Shown piece after piece: positions 32,811 to 41,473 of a stretch of 64,000 nucleotides of DNA. The stretch comes from Streptomyces olivaceoviridis (lineage in GTDB: Bacteria; Actinomycetota; Actinomycetes; Streptomycetales; Streptomycetaceae), in assembly GCF_014650115.1 (NCBI RefSeq), contig NZ_BMUI01000011.1, positions 186,001 through 250,000 on the forward strand, written 5' to 3'. The position numbers and the translations under genes are program-made. Position 1 is the stretch's first letter. Every line of letters starts with the position of its first letter. A model generated the notes under the pieces. That model had not been told where the DNA came from. It did not search any database and was given only the letters and a program-made list of their open reading frames with translations.

Positions 32811-33842
32811 TTACTTGATCTTGTTGCCCGCCGAGCGCAGGTTCTGCGTGGCCTCGACGACGCGCGCGGCCATGCCCGCCTCGGCCAGCTTGCCCCAGGT
32901 GCGCGGGTCGTAGGCCTTCTTGTTGCCGACCTCGCCGTCGACCTTCAGGACGCCGTCGTAGTTCTGGAACATGTGGCCGGCGACCGGCCGGGTGAAGGCG
33001 TACTGGGTGTCCGTGTCGAGGTTCATCTTCACCACGCCGTTCTCCAGCGCGGTCTGGATCTCCTGCTCGGTGGAGCCGGAGCCGCCGTGGAAGACGAAGT
33101 CGAAGGGGCCAGGAGAAGCGGGCTTGCCGAACCTGGCGGCGACGCCCTCGCTCAGCTCCTTCAGCAGCTCCGGGCGCAGCACGACGTTGCCCGGCTTGTA
33201 CACGCCGTGCACGTTGCCGAAGGAGGCGGCCAGCAGGTAGCGGCCCTTCTCGCCCAGGCCCAGGGCCTCGGCGGTGCGGATCGCGTCGTCGACGGTGGTG
33301 TACAGCTCGTCGTTGATCTCGTGGGAGACGCCGTCCTCCTCGCCGCCGGTCGGGGTGATCTCCACCTCCAGGATGATCTTGGCGGCGTGGGCGCGCTCCA
33401 GCAGCTCCTGGGCGATGGAGAGGTTGTCGGCGAGGGTCTCTGCGGAGCCGTCCCACATGTGCGACTGGAACAGCGGGTTGCGGCCGGCCTTGACGCGCTC
33501 CTCGGAGATCGCGATCAGCGGACGCACGTACCCGTCGAGCTTGTCCTTCGGGCAGTGGTCGGTGTGCAGCGCGATGTTGACCGGGTACTTCTCGGCGAGG
33601 ACGTGCGCGTACTCGGCGAGGGCCACGGCACCGGTGACCATGTCCTTGCTGTACTGCCCGCCGAGGAACTCGGCCCCACCGGTCGAGATCTGGACGATGC
33701 CGTCGCTCTCCGCCTCCGCGAAGCCGCGCAGGGCCGCGTTCAGGGTCTGCGAGGAAGTCACGTTGATGGCCGGGTAGGCGAACTTGCCTGCCTTCGCCCG
33801 GTCGAGCATCTCGTTGTAGACCTCGGGGGTTGCGATGGGCAT
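32811..33842 (-). CDS. fba: Class II fructose-bisphosphate aldolase
   Basis: Zn-dependent aldolase of glycolysis and gluconeogenesis, converting fructose 1,6-bisphosphate to DHAP and G3P. The 343-residue length fits the class IIA form. Catalytic and zinc-binding segments are visible: ALHTDHCPKDKLDGY, EVEITPTGGEEDGV, FGNVHGVY, VFHGGSGS, and NLDTDTQYAFTRPV (phosphate binding). It is a single gene with a ~140-nt upstream region before pyrE. Confidence 0.97.
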   Translation of the reverse strand: MPIATPEVYNEMLDRAKAGKFAYPAINVTSSQTLNAALRGFAEAESDGIVQISTGGAEFLGGQYSKDMVTGAVALAEYAHVLAEKYPVNIALHTDHCPKDKLDGYVRPLIAISEERVKAGRNPLFQSHMWDGSAETLADNLSIAQELLERAHAAKIILEVEITPTGGEEDGVSHEINDELYTTVDDAIRTAEALGLGEKGRYLLAASFGNVHGVYKPGNVVLRPELLKELSEGVAARFGKPASPGPFDFVFHGGSGSTEQEIQTALENGVVKMNLDTDTQYAFTRPVAGHMFQNYDGVLKVDGEVGNKKAYDPRTWGKLAEAGMAARVVEATQNLRSAGNKIK

Positions 33843-33986
33843 CCTGTCCGCTCCTTGTGTTGCGGGTTGGCGTTCTGCGTTACGGCCCTGACCTAGACCT
33901 GGGGTGCGACGTCATCGTCGGCCCCATCTTTCCAGACATGGGGTGCTGGGTCGGCGCCCCGGTCAAGTGCAGGTCAAACCGCCCGG

Positions 33987-34535
33987 TCAGTCCAGACCCA
34001 GTTCATCCTTCGAGAAGGCGAACCGGTACGGAACGCCCGCTCCGGCCTCGATCTTCTCGGCGGCGCCGGTCGCCCGGTCCACGATGGTCGCGACGGCGAC
34101 GACCTCGGCACCGGCCTCGCGGACGGCCTCGACGGCGGTCAGCGGGGAACCGCCGGTGGTGGAGGTGTCCTCCACCACCAGGACCCGGCGGCCCGCGATG
34201 TCCGGGCCCTCGACGCGCCGCTGGAGCCCGTGCGCCTTGGCGGCCTTGCGGACGACGAACGCGTCGACCTTGCGCCCGCGCGCGGCGGCGGCGTGCAGCA
34301 TGGCGGCGGCGACCGGGTCGGCGCCCATGGTGAGCCCGCCGACCGCGTCGAACTCAAGGTCCGCGGTCAGGTCCAGCAGGACCTGACCGACCAGCGGGGC
34401 GGCCTCGCCGTCGAGGGTGACGCGGCGCAGGTCGACGTAGTAGTCGGCCTCCAGACCGGAGGAGAGGGTCACCTTGCCGTGCACCACGGCCTTGTCCTTG
34501 ATCTGTTGCAGCAGCGCGCCACGTACGTCCGTCAT
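33987..34535 (-). CDS. pyrE: Orotate phosphoribosyltransferase
   Basis: Transfers orotate to PRPP to form OMP in pyrimidine biosynthesis. The 182-residue protein has the PRPP-binding loop VLVVEDTSTTGGSPLTAVEA, the flexible loop region VVRKAAKAHG, and an N-terminal VDLRRVTLDGEAAPLVG. It lies 10 nt after the aldose epimerase gene on the same strand, and fba follows, so the three may be partly cotranscribed. Confidence 0.95.
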   Translation of the reverse strand: MTDVRGALLQQIKDKAVVHGKVTLSSGLEADYYVDLRRVTLDGEAAPLVGQVLLDLTADLEFDAVGGLTMGADPVAAAMLHAAAARGRKVDAFVVRKAAKAHGLQRRVEGPDIAGRRVLVVEDTSTTGGSPLTAVEAVREAGAEVVAVATIVDRATGAAEKIEAGAGVPYRFAFSKDELGLD

Positions 34536-34545
34536 GCCGACCAGC

Positions 34546-35334
34546 TTAGAGCCGCCGCCAGCTCCAGGTCGTCCCGGCTTCCAGCGGGTCCAGCGGGGTG
34601 ACCAGGCGCGGGAGGGTGTTCAGCCCGTTGGGCGGTCCGGTCTGCGGCTCCACGCAGACGGCTTCGGCCTGCTCGTCGTAGACCACCACCCAGTCCTCCC
34701 GGCTCGCCACCTTCAGCTCCAGCTGGCCGGGCCAGGTGAGGGTGACGTCGACGCCGCCGGGCATGCCGAAGCAGTCGTCCCAGGGGCCCGGCCGCGGGTC
34801 GACGCGGTTGCCGGTGGGCAGGTGGTCGGCGCCGCGCTCCTCCTGCCAGGCGGGCTCGAAGTCCAGCCGGACGTCCTCGCCGCCGAGGTTGCGGTGGAAC
34901 CACGGGTGCCAGCCGAGCTGCGCCGGGAAGGAGTCGTCGTACGTCTCCACGGACATCGTCAGCGTCAGGCCGTCCTCGGCGAGCGTGACGATCTGGGTGA
35001 CGCGGCCGGGGTGCGGCCAGGGGTCGGTCAGCTCATACGTGATCACCGCCTCGTTCTCCGAGACGCGCGCGGTGCGCCAGGCGCCGTCGCGGGCGGTGCC
35101 GTGGATGGCGTGCGGCGGGGAGTTGAGCGGCATCTGGCGGACGGTGCCGCCGTCCAGGAAGCGGCCGTCCCGGATCCGGCCGCACCAGGGCACCATCGGG
35201 AAGCAGCCGTAGCGGTCCCCCTGCCTCAGCAGTTCCAAGGAGCCGATCTTGAGGCTGCTGATACGGCCGCCGTTGGCCGGGCTGACGCGTGCTTCCGCTT
35301 CGCCTGCGGTCAGCGTGATGTCTTCGTTACTCAC
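34546..35334 (-). CDS. Aldose 1-epimerase family protein
   Basis: A 262-residue galactose-mutarotase-like beta-sandwich protein. It contains PMVPWCGRIRDGRF, HAIHGTARDGAWR (catalytic His), LGWHPWFHR (second catalytic His) and a late VCVEPQTGPPNGLN segment with the general-base Glu. It interconverts sugar anomers; the exact sugar is not predictable. The GTG start at 35334 begins SNEDITLTAGEAEARVSP. The stop is 10 nt before pyrE. Confidence 0.9.
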   Translation of the reverse strand: MSNEDITLTAGEAEARVSPANGGRISSLKIGSLELLRQGDRYGCFPMVPWCGRIRDGRFLDGGTVRQMPLNSPPHAIHGTARDGAWRTARVSENEAVITYELTDPWPHPGRVTQIVTLAEDGLTLTMSVETYDDSFPAQLGWHPWFHRNLGGEDVRLDFEPAWQEERGADHLPTGNRVDPRPGPWDDCFGMPGGVDVTLTWPGQLELKVASREDWVVVYDEQAEAVCVEPQTGPPNGLNTLPRLVTPLDPLEAGTTWSWRRL

Positions 35335-35392
35335 GGGACGACAGTACTTGGGTGAGAACGGTGCCGACCGCGCCCTTGGGAGGCGCGTCCGC

Positions 35393-36256
35393 TCAGCGGC
35401 GTTTCCGCAGTGCCTTGCTCACGACGATCGCCGACGCCACGACCAGTGCCGCCGCCGGTGCCGCCCAGCGCAGTGCCGAGGTCGCCGTGACCGTCTGCGG
35501 CGCCGGGACGGGGGCGTAGCGACCGCGCGGCGGGGCGTGGTCGACCTCCTCGGCGCTGCGGCCGATCATCGTGCGGCGGGCGTGCGCGGCCTCGGCGGGG
35601 GGTTCACCGGTCTCGGTGAAGTCGCCGGAGGGGCGGTCGGTGGAGGCGGTGACGATCCCGGTGTCGGCGTCCGCGTCCGTGCCGGTGTCCGTCTCCCGGC
35701 CCGTGCCGGTGTCCGCGTCGAGGTCTTCGTCCGCGTCCGGGGCCAGCGCGGACGGGGGGACCTCGGTGTCGAAGACGGAGGTGCGGGTGGCACCGGCGGG
35801 GGGCTCCGGCTGAGCGCCCGCGTCGGCATCCGCACCGGCACCGGCGGCCAGCGACTCCAGGAAACGGCCCAGCAGCCGGGTCGCCGCCGCGGTCACCGTC
35901 TCCGCCGGCAGTTCCGAGATCCGGCCGGTCGCGTCCGCCGTGCCCTCGGCCGTGACCGTGCAGCCGCCCTCGGTGTCCGCGAGGCGCAGGGTCAGGGCGA
36001 GCTTGACCGCGCCGGTGCCGCGCGCCTCGGTGGCGTCGCCCACGACGGCGTACGTGCCGTCCTCGCGGGCGGTCACCCGGGCCGTGCCGCGGTAGGTGAC
36101 GGAGTGTCCGCCGACCCGCAGCTTGAGCCGGCCGGTGATCGGTTCGGCACCGGCGTCCTGTTGCAGGCCGGGAACGGCCCGGGCCACGCGTGTCTGGTCG
36201 GCCAGTGCCGCGCCGATCCGCTCGGCGGGGGCCGGGACGAAGACCTGGTGCTCCAT
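35393..36256 (-). CDS. SRPBCC (CoxG-like) domain protein with C-terminal TM anchor
   Basis: The 287-residue protein starts MEHQVFVPAPAERIGAALADQTRVARAVPG, matching the N-terminus of CoxG-type SRPBCC lipid- or small-molecule-binding domains (residues ~1-150). A long acidic Asp/Ala/Thr-rich linker rich in DTGTD-type repeats (about 155-225) follows. The end has a TM helix (ALRWAAPAAALVVASAIVV) and a basic tail KALRKRR. Topology suggests a tail-anchored domain facing the cytoplasm. No carbon monoxide dehydrogenase genes are nearby. An upstream GTG near 36292 is an alternative start. Confidence 0.75.
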   Translation of the reverse strand: MEHQVFVPAPAERIGAALADQTRVARAVPGLQQDAGAEPITGRLKLRVGGHSVTYRGTARVTAREDGTYAVVGDATEARGTGAVKLALTLRLADTEGGCTVTAEGTADATGRISELPAETVTAAATRLLGRFLESLAAGAGADADAGAQPEPPAGATRTSVFDTEVPPSALAPDADEDLDADTGTGRETDTGTDADADTGIVTASTDRPSGDFTETGEPPAEAAHARRTMIGRSAEEVDHAPPRGRYAPVPAPQTVTATSALRWAAPAAALVVASAIVVSKALRKRR

Positions 36257-36308
36257 GTCCGTGGAGCCTACCCAGTTGTCGCCGGAACTCACCCGGCCGT
36301 GCAGCCGC

Positions 36309-37943
36309 TCAGTACCTCGGATGCACCAGTGTCGACACCGGTACCCCGGACACCCGCGTCCGTTCCGCCGCCCGCGCGTCCGCCGTCAGCCCGGTCTGCG
36401 TCAAGGTCCCCGCGCGCCCGCGGCCCACGCGCAGGGCGGGCGCGGCGTCCCCGCGCGCCGCCAGCAGGAACCCCCAGTCGCGTGGCGCCCGGGGAGCCCC
36501 CGTGGAGCGGTCGGGGCCGGCCGCGCAGGCGGAGCCGTGGCCGGACACCCGGTAGGGCGAGACGGCGAAACCGGCGGCGCGCAGGGTGGCGGCGACGGTC
36601 CAGAAGGCGCGGGGCCGGGCGGCGACGGGCCCGGCGTGCACCACCAGGCGGCCGTCCGGGGCCAGGACGCGGCGGGCCAGGCCGTAGAACTCCTGGGAGT
36701 ACAGCTTGGCGCCGGCGGTGATCCCGGGGTCGGGCAGGTCGCTGATCACGACGTCGTACGCCGGTCCGCTCGTCTCCCGCAGCCAGGTGAGCGCGTCGGC
36801 CGTGGTGACCCGCACGCGCGGGTCGGCGAGCGCGTGCCCGTTGAGGGCGGACAGGCCGGGGTCGCGGCGGGCCAGCCGGACCAGGCCGGGGTCGAGTTCG
36901 ACGATGTCCACGCGGCGCACCCCGGGGTGGCGCAGCACCTCGCGGGCGGCCAGGCCGTCGCCGCCGCCGAGGATCAGCACGCGCGTGCGCGGGCCGGTCA
37001 GGGCCGGCCGGACCAGGGCCTCGTGGTAGCGGTGCTCGTCCCGGCCGCCGGCCCGGAGGCGGCCGTCGAGGAAGAGGTCGAGGGGTTCGCCGTGGGTGCC
37101 GCCGGCGAGGACGACCTCCTGGACGCCGGTCTGCACGGCCACCCGGACGTCCGTGCCGTAGACGGCGCGCCGGGCGGCCCGTTCGAAGTCGCCGGCGAGG
37201 GCGGCGGCGGAGGCGAGGACGCCGAGGACGGTGAGCCCGGCGAGGAGCAGGGTCCAGCGGGCGCGGCGGGTGAGGTCGCGGCGGAAGAGGCCGAGGACCA
37301 GGGCGCCGCCCGCGACGACGTTGACCGTCCCCGTCAGCAGGGCGCCCGTCAACTGGCCGAGGAACGGCAGCAGGAGGAACGGGAAGGCGAGTCCGCCGAC
37401 CAGCGCGCCCACGTAGTCCGCGGCGAACAGGTCGGCCACCGCGCCGCCGGCGTCCTGCCGGCGGATGCGCTGGATCAGCTCCATCAGCAGCGGGACCTCG
37501 GCGCCGATGAGCAGGCCGATGGCGAGGGAGAAGGCGACCAGGAGGCAGCGCGGCCCGTCGGCCCACATCCCGCCCCAGCCGGCGGTCCAGGCGAAGACGG
37601 CGTACAGGGCCATGGCGCTGCACCCGCCGATCAGCGCGAGGGCCGACTCGACCGCGCCGAATCCGGCCGCCGCGTGGCAGCGCAGCCGTTTGGCGCCGAG
37701 CGAGCCGATGCCCATCGCGAACACCATCACGGAGAGCACCACGGAGGCCTGGGTGACCGGGTCGCCCATCAAGTACGAGGCGAACGCGACGAGTTCGAGT
37801 TCGTACACGAGTCCGCAGGCCGCGCAGACGAAGACGCACACGAGGACCAGGAACCGCCCGGTGCCGGGCCGGACGGGCAGCCGGGCGGGGCCTGTCCAGG
37901 AAGGCGGGGCGCCCGGGGGCGCGGGGGCGTGCGGTTCGATCAC
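36309..37943 (-). CDS. Membrane spermidine-synthase-like protein (polyamine aminopropyltransferase family)
   Basis: The 544-residue protein has about seven TM helices in its first ~250 residues (FLVLVCVFVCAACGLVYELEL and others). A class I methyltransferase-fold spermidine synthase domain follows: VLILGGGDGLAAREVLRHPGV (nucleotide-loop), VDIVELDPGLVRLARRD, and DVVISDLPDPG (catalytic Asp region). Such membrane forms are widespread in actinobacteria and not proven to make spermidine. DUF2617 lies upstream on the same strand, as in other Streptomyces. Confidence 0.88.
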   Translation of the reverse strand: MIEPHAPAPPGAPPSWTGPARLPVRPGTGRFLVLVCVFVCAACGLVYELELVAFASYLMGDPVTQASVVLSVMVFAMGIGSLGAKRLRCHAAAGFGAVESALALIGGCSAMALYAVFAWTAGWGGMWADGPRCLLVAFSLAIGLLIGAEVPLLMELIQRIRRQDAGGAVADLFAADYVGALVGGLAFPFLLLPFLGQLTGALLTGTVNVVAGGALVLGLFRRDLTRRARWTLLLAGLTVLGVLASAAALAGDFERAARRAVYGTDVRVAVQTGVQEVVLAGGTHGEPLDLFLDGRLRAGGRDEHRYHEALVRPALTGPRTRVLILGGGDGLAAREVLRHPGVRRVDIVELDPGLVRLARRDPGLSALNGHALADPRVRVTTADALTWLRETSGPAYDVVISDLPDPGITAGAKLYSQEFYGLARRVLAPDGRLVVHAGPVAARPRAFWTVAATLRAAGFAVSPYRVSGHGSACAAGPDRSTGAPRAPRDWGFLLAARGDAAPALRVGRGRAGTLTQTGLTADARAAERTRVSGVPVSTLVHPRY

Positions 37944-38022
37944 CCTGCGACGTTACGTCACTCGCCGGGCACGCTTCGTCACCCACACGTGTGGATCTGG
38001 GGGCGGTTGACGCGGTGCGGGT

Positions 38023-38559
38023 TTATGTCGCCGCGGAGTGCCGGGCCGCCGTCCGCTTCCGTGCCCCGACCCGGGTCCGGGTGGCCACCAGCTGGCCGTC
38101 CTGCGGGTAGGCGTGCCAGGTGCGCCAGTACACCTGGCCCTCCAGGTGCTGGGCCAGCATCGCGGTGAAGGCGTGCGGGCTGCCCGGGAAGACTCCGGCG
38201 AGGCCGTGCGGGTGGTCGGAGACGAGGGCCAGCAGTTCCTGGGCGCGGCCCGCGAACGAGCCGGGCGTGAGCACCTCCACGCGGGCGGCGAACTCGTACT
38301 CCCAGTCGCCGACGCGCTTGGCGACGCCCAGCGGCAGCGGGGTGCTGGAGCCGGGGATGCAGGCGACCGTCTCCGAACAGCGGCCTCGCTCTTCCTCCAG
38401 GAGCACCTGGTGGGATGCGCCGAGCAGCCTCAACTGTAGTTTTGCGCCGGTGAGTTCGAGATCGAGGGTGGCCAGGGCGGGCAGCGGCTCGCGTCCCAGG
38501 GCCCAGGCGAGATCCGCAGCGCGCGTATCGGTGTAGGTGGTGTTCAGGGTCGTGAGCAT
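38023..38559 (-). CDS. DUF2617 family protein
   Basis: A 178-residue protein of the actinobacterial DUF2617 family. It begins MLTTLNTTYTDTRAADLAWALGREPLPALA and contains LELTGAKLQLRLLGASHQVLLE and GSPHAFTAMLAQHLEGQVYWRTWHAYPQDGQLV. No enzyme motif or TM segment is seen. It precedes the membrane spermidine-synthase-like gene by 79 nt and probably shares its transcript. Function unknown. Confidence 0.85.
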   Translation of the reverse strand: MLTTLNTTYTDTRAADLAWALGREPLPALATLDLELTGAKLQLRLLGASHQVLLEEERGRCSETVACIPGSSTPLPLGVAKRVGDWEYEFAARVEVLTPGSFAGRAQELLALVSDHPHGLAGVFPGSPHAFTAMLAQHLEGQVYWRTWHAYPQDGQLVATRTRVGARKRTAARHSAAT

Positions 38560-38892
38560 GGATCGGCTCCGCTAACACGCAAGGAGGGGGAGATCGGCCA
38601 TGTCAGCCCAGCCGGGCCCGGCCGGGGTGGGGAGCCTGGGGGACGTCCGAGGGGCTGCGTTGGCGATTTAGAGGGAATCATGAACAGTGGCGCCGCCACA
38701 GCGTTTTTACCCAACTTCGTGGGCTTTCCATCCCTCAGAGGGCTCCACAGCTCAACTGTTCAACCCCGGCGTACGCCGGGCGCGGGGAACGGGAGCGGCC
38801 GGGCGCCCGCCGGGAGGTCTCCCCCGAAGGCCGCCCGGCCGTGTGCGACCCGGATGCGGATCCCCCCGTTCCGGAAGCTCGGCTGCCCCGTG
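38560..38892. other. Intergenic region with a perfect 16-bp palindrome
   Basis: These 333 nt hold the DUF2617 promoter side and the 3' side of the Cys/Gly-rich gene. CCCGGCGTACGCCGGG at 38765-38780 is a perfect palindrome, probably part of a terminator or protein site. A plus-strand ATG at 38680 with GAGGGA upstream opens a frame (MNSGAATAFLPNFVGF...), but it runs antisense into the next gene and I do not call it. Confidence 0.5.
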
Positions 38893-39255
38893 TCAGCCGC
38901 CTCCGCCGCATCCGCCCCCGCCGCCGCACGACGAACCCCCGCCGCAGGACGAGCCGCCCCCGCAGGACGAGCTCCCGCCGCAGGAAGAATGGCCACCGCA
39001 GGAGTGACCCCCGTGCCCGCCGTGGTGCCCCCCGTGCCCGCCCGACGAGCCGGAGTCGCCGCCGCCGGCCCACCAGCTGTTGTCGCCCCCGCTGCCCGCG
39101 TAGGCCGCCGACGACGACGCCGAACCGCGGCACGCGCGGTTCCGCCGGCCGCCCTTGCCGAGCGGCACTCCGACGCGCCGGTTGCGGCGGTTACGGCCCG
39201 CCGCCGCCGCGATGACCAGAACCACGGCCACCGCCAGGATGATGCCGACGGTCAT
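38893..39255 (-). CDS. Small membrane protein with Gly/Ser/His/Cys-rich tail
   Basis: The 120-residue protein has an N-terminal TM helix (IILAVAVVLVIAAAAG), a basic segment (RNRRNRR, KGGRRNRACRG), then a tail from about residue 55 made almost only of Gly, Ser, His and Cys. The tail has regular steps: SCGG-H, SSCGG, SSSCGGG, SSCGGG, with at least seven cysteines spaced five to seven residues apart. A stop-anchored Cys-rich extracellular or cytoplasmic tail could bind metal or crosslink. I recognise no family. The N-terminal stretch lacks a signal-peptidase site, so it is likely an anchor. Confidence 0.68.
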   Translation of the reverse strand: MTVGIILAVAVVLVIAAAAGRNRRNRRVGVPLGKGGRRNRACRGSASSSAAYAGSGGDNSWWAGGGDSGSSGGHGGHHGGHGGHSCGGHSSCGGSSSCGGGSSCGGGSSCGGGGGCGGGG

Positions 39256-39396
39256 GGCGCCACCGTCCTTCCGTTCCCCCGAAGCGGCCCCCCGTGGGCG
39301 CCTCGCCGTTGCCGCGTCCTACCGCGGTGACCGGGGGATGCCCGGCCGCGCCGGAGCGCAAAGCAGAGTTGAGGAACTCCAGAGCTTGAGCGCAGG

Positions 39397-40581
<1,185 letters not shown>

Positions 40582-40595
40582 GCGCGCGGACTTGC

Positions 40596-40623
40596 GGTCC
40601 GGGGGCGCGAAGGCCCCCGGACC
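40596..40623. terminator. Bidirectional hairpin terminator between convergent genes
   Basis: GGTCCGGGGGC (40596-40606) and GCCCCCGGACC (40613-40623) pair perfectly around a 6-nt loop. It separates the end of the plus-strand aminotransferase from the end of the minus-strand YbjN-type gene. Confidence 0.8.
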
Positions 40624-40636
40624 GGCCGGGTCCGGG

Positions 40637-41167
40637 TTACTCCCCGTCGTCCTCGGGCTGCTCGGAGTCGTTGACCTCCTGCTCCAGGCCGAGCTGCTCG
40701 ACCAGCCACTTGTCGAACTCGATCGCGGCCCGCACCCAGCTGACCGTGGAGGAGACGAAGTGGTTGATGTCGACGCCCGTGCCGATCAGCATCTGGGCCT
40801 CGCCGATCAGACGGACCGTGCCGTCGTCGTGGGTGTGGGTGTACACCTTGGGCCACAGGGTGCGGCGGTTCCAGTCGTCGATGGACTCCAGCAGCTGCGG
40901 CTTCTCGTCGATCTTGTGGGGGCGGTCGTAGAAGGTCCGCACCGAGAAGATCGCCTGTTCGGCCTCTCCCCGGAACATGAAGTAAGTGCGGAACTGCTCC
41001 CACGGCGCGGCGAGGTCACCCTCCTCGTCGACGACGTACTTCAGCTCCATCTGGTCGAGAAGCTGCTTCACCAGGTCCTGATCCGGGAGGACGGGGCCCG
41101 CCGGTCCTTGGGGCTGCGGTTCGGGCTGGCCCCCGAAGTTCGGAATCGAGGACGGGTCGATGCTCAC
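40637..41167 (-). CDS. YbjN domain-containing protein (type III chaperone-like fold)
   Basis: The 176-residue soluble protein has a short Gln/Pro N-terminal tail, then the YbjN/DUF1790 core: LVKQLLDQMELKYVVDEEGDLAAPWEQFRTYFMFRGEAEQAIFSVRTFYD, DDWNRRTLWPKVYTHTHDDGTVRLIGE and VDINHFVSSTVSWVRAAIEFDKWL. Family members resemble secretion chaperones and are often stress- or septum-related. The GTG at 41167 (SIDPSSIPNFGG) is preceded by AAGGGA. An acidic tail ends the protein. Confidence 0.87.
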   Translation of the reverse strand: MSIDPSSIPNFGGQPEPQPQGPAGPVLPDQDLVKQLLDQMELKYVVDEEGDLAAPWEQFRTYFMFRGEAEQAIFSVRTFYDRPHKIDEKPQLLESIDDWNRRTLWPKVYTHTHDDGTVRLIGEAQMLIGTGVDINHFVSSTVSWVRAAIEFDKWLVEQLGLEQEVNDSEQPEDDGE

Positions 41168-41296
41168 CGTGATTTTCCCTTCATGCGGATGCCGCCATCC
41201 TCCCCCAGGAGGGGCGGGGGATGGCAACCCCGTGCCGCCTGTCAGCCGAGGGCGGAAAGGGAGCCGGCGGGGCCGGGGCCGGGTGATGATGCGGTC

Positions 41297-41398
41297 ATGC
41301 GCATACCCGGAGCGGTGCGAGGGGCCCTGTGGTGGGGCTGCCTGGCCTTCTCGGTGTGGTTCTTCTGGTCCCTGTACGACGCCATGAGCGGCGTCTGA
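41297..41398 (+). CDS. Possible 33-residue single-TM small protein
   Basis: The frame MRIPGAVRGALWWGCLAF... ends YDAMSGV. Most of it is one Trp-rich hydrophobic helix (residues 9-27) with a basic N-terminus, giving an N-in topology. It fits exactly between the YbjN-type gene and a strong terminator, in the only direction the terminator would serve apart from clpB. The ribosome binding site is weak. Conservation would decide. Confidence 0.42.
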   Translation: MRIPGAVRGALWWGCLAFSVWFFWSLYDAMSGV

Positions 41399-41416
41399 GC
41401 GGCCCGCACGGCACGA

Positions 41417-41455
41417 CGGCCCCTTGCCCCGGCACAGGGCCGGGACAAGGGGCCG
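41417..41455. terminator. Bidirectional hairpin terminator at the clpB 3' end
   Basis: CGGCCCCTTGCCCCGGC (41417-41433) pairs with GCCGGGACAAGGGGCCG (41439-41455) with one mismatch and a 5-nt loop. It serves clpB on the minus strand and any plus-strand transcript from 41297. Confidence 0.8.
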
Positions 41456-41473
41456 TGGTGTGCCCACGTGCGG

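Noticed and set aside
32746..33456. N-terminal extension of the DHA2 transporter into fba
   Set aside because: Frame openness from GC bias; ATG 32745 with GGGGAC gives the family N-terminus.
38680..38892. Plus-strand gene starting MNSGAATAF with a fair ribosome binding site
   Set aside because: The frame runs straight into the antisense of the Cys-rich gene and shows no domain; support is too weak.
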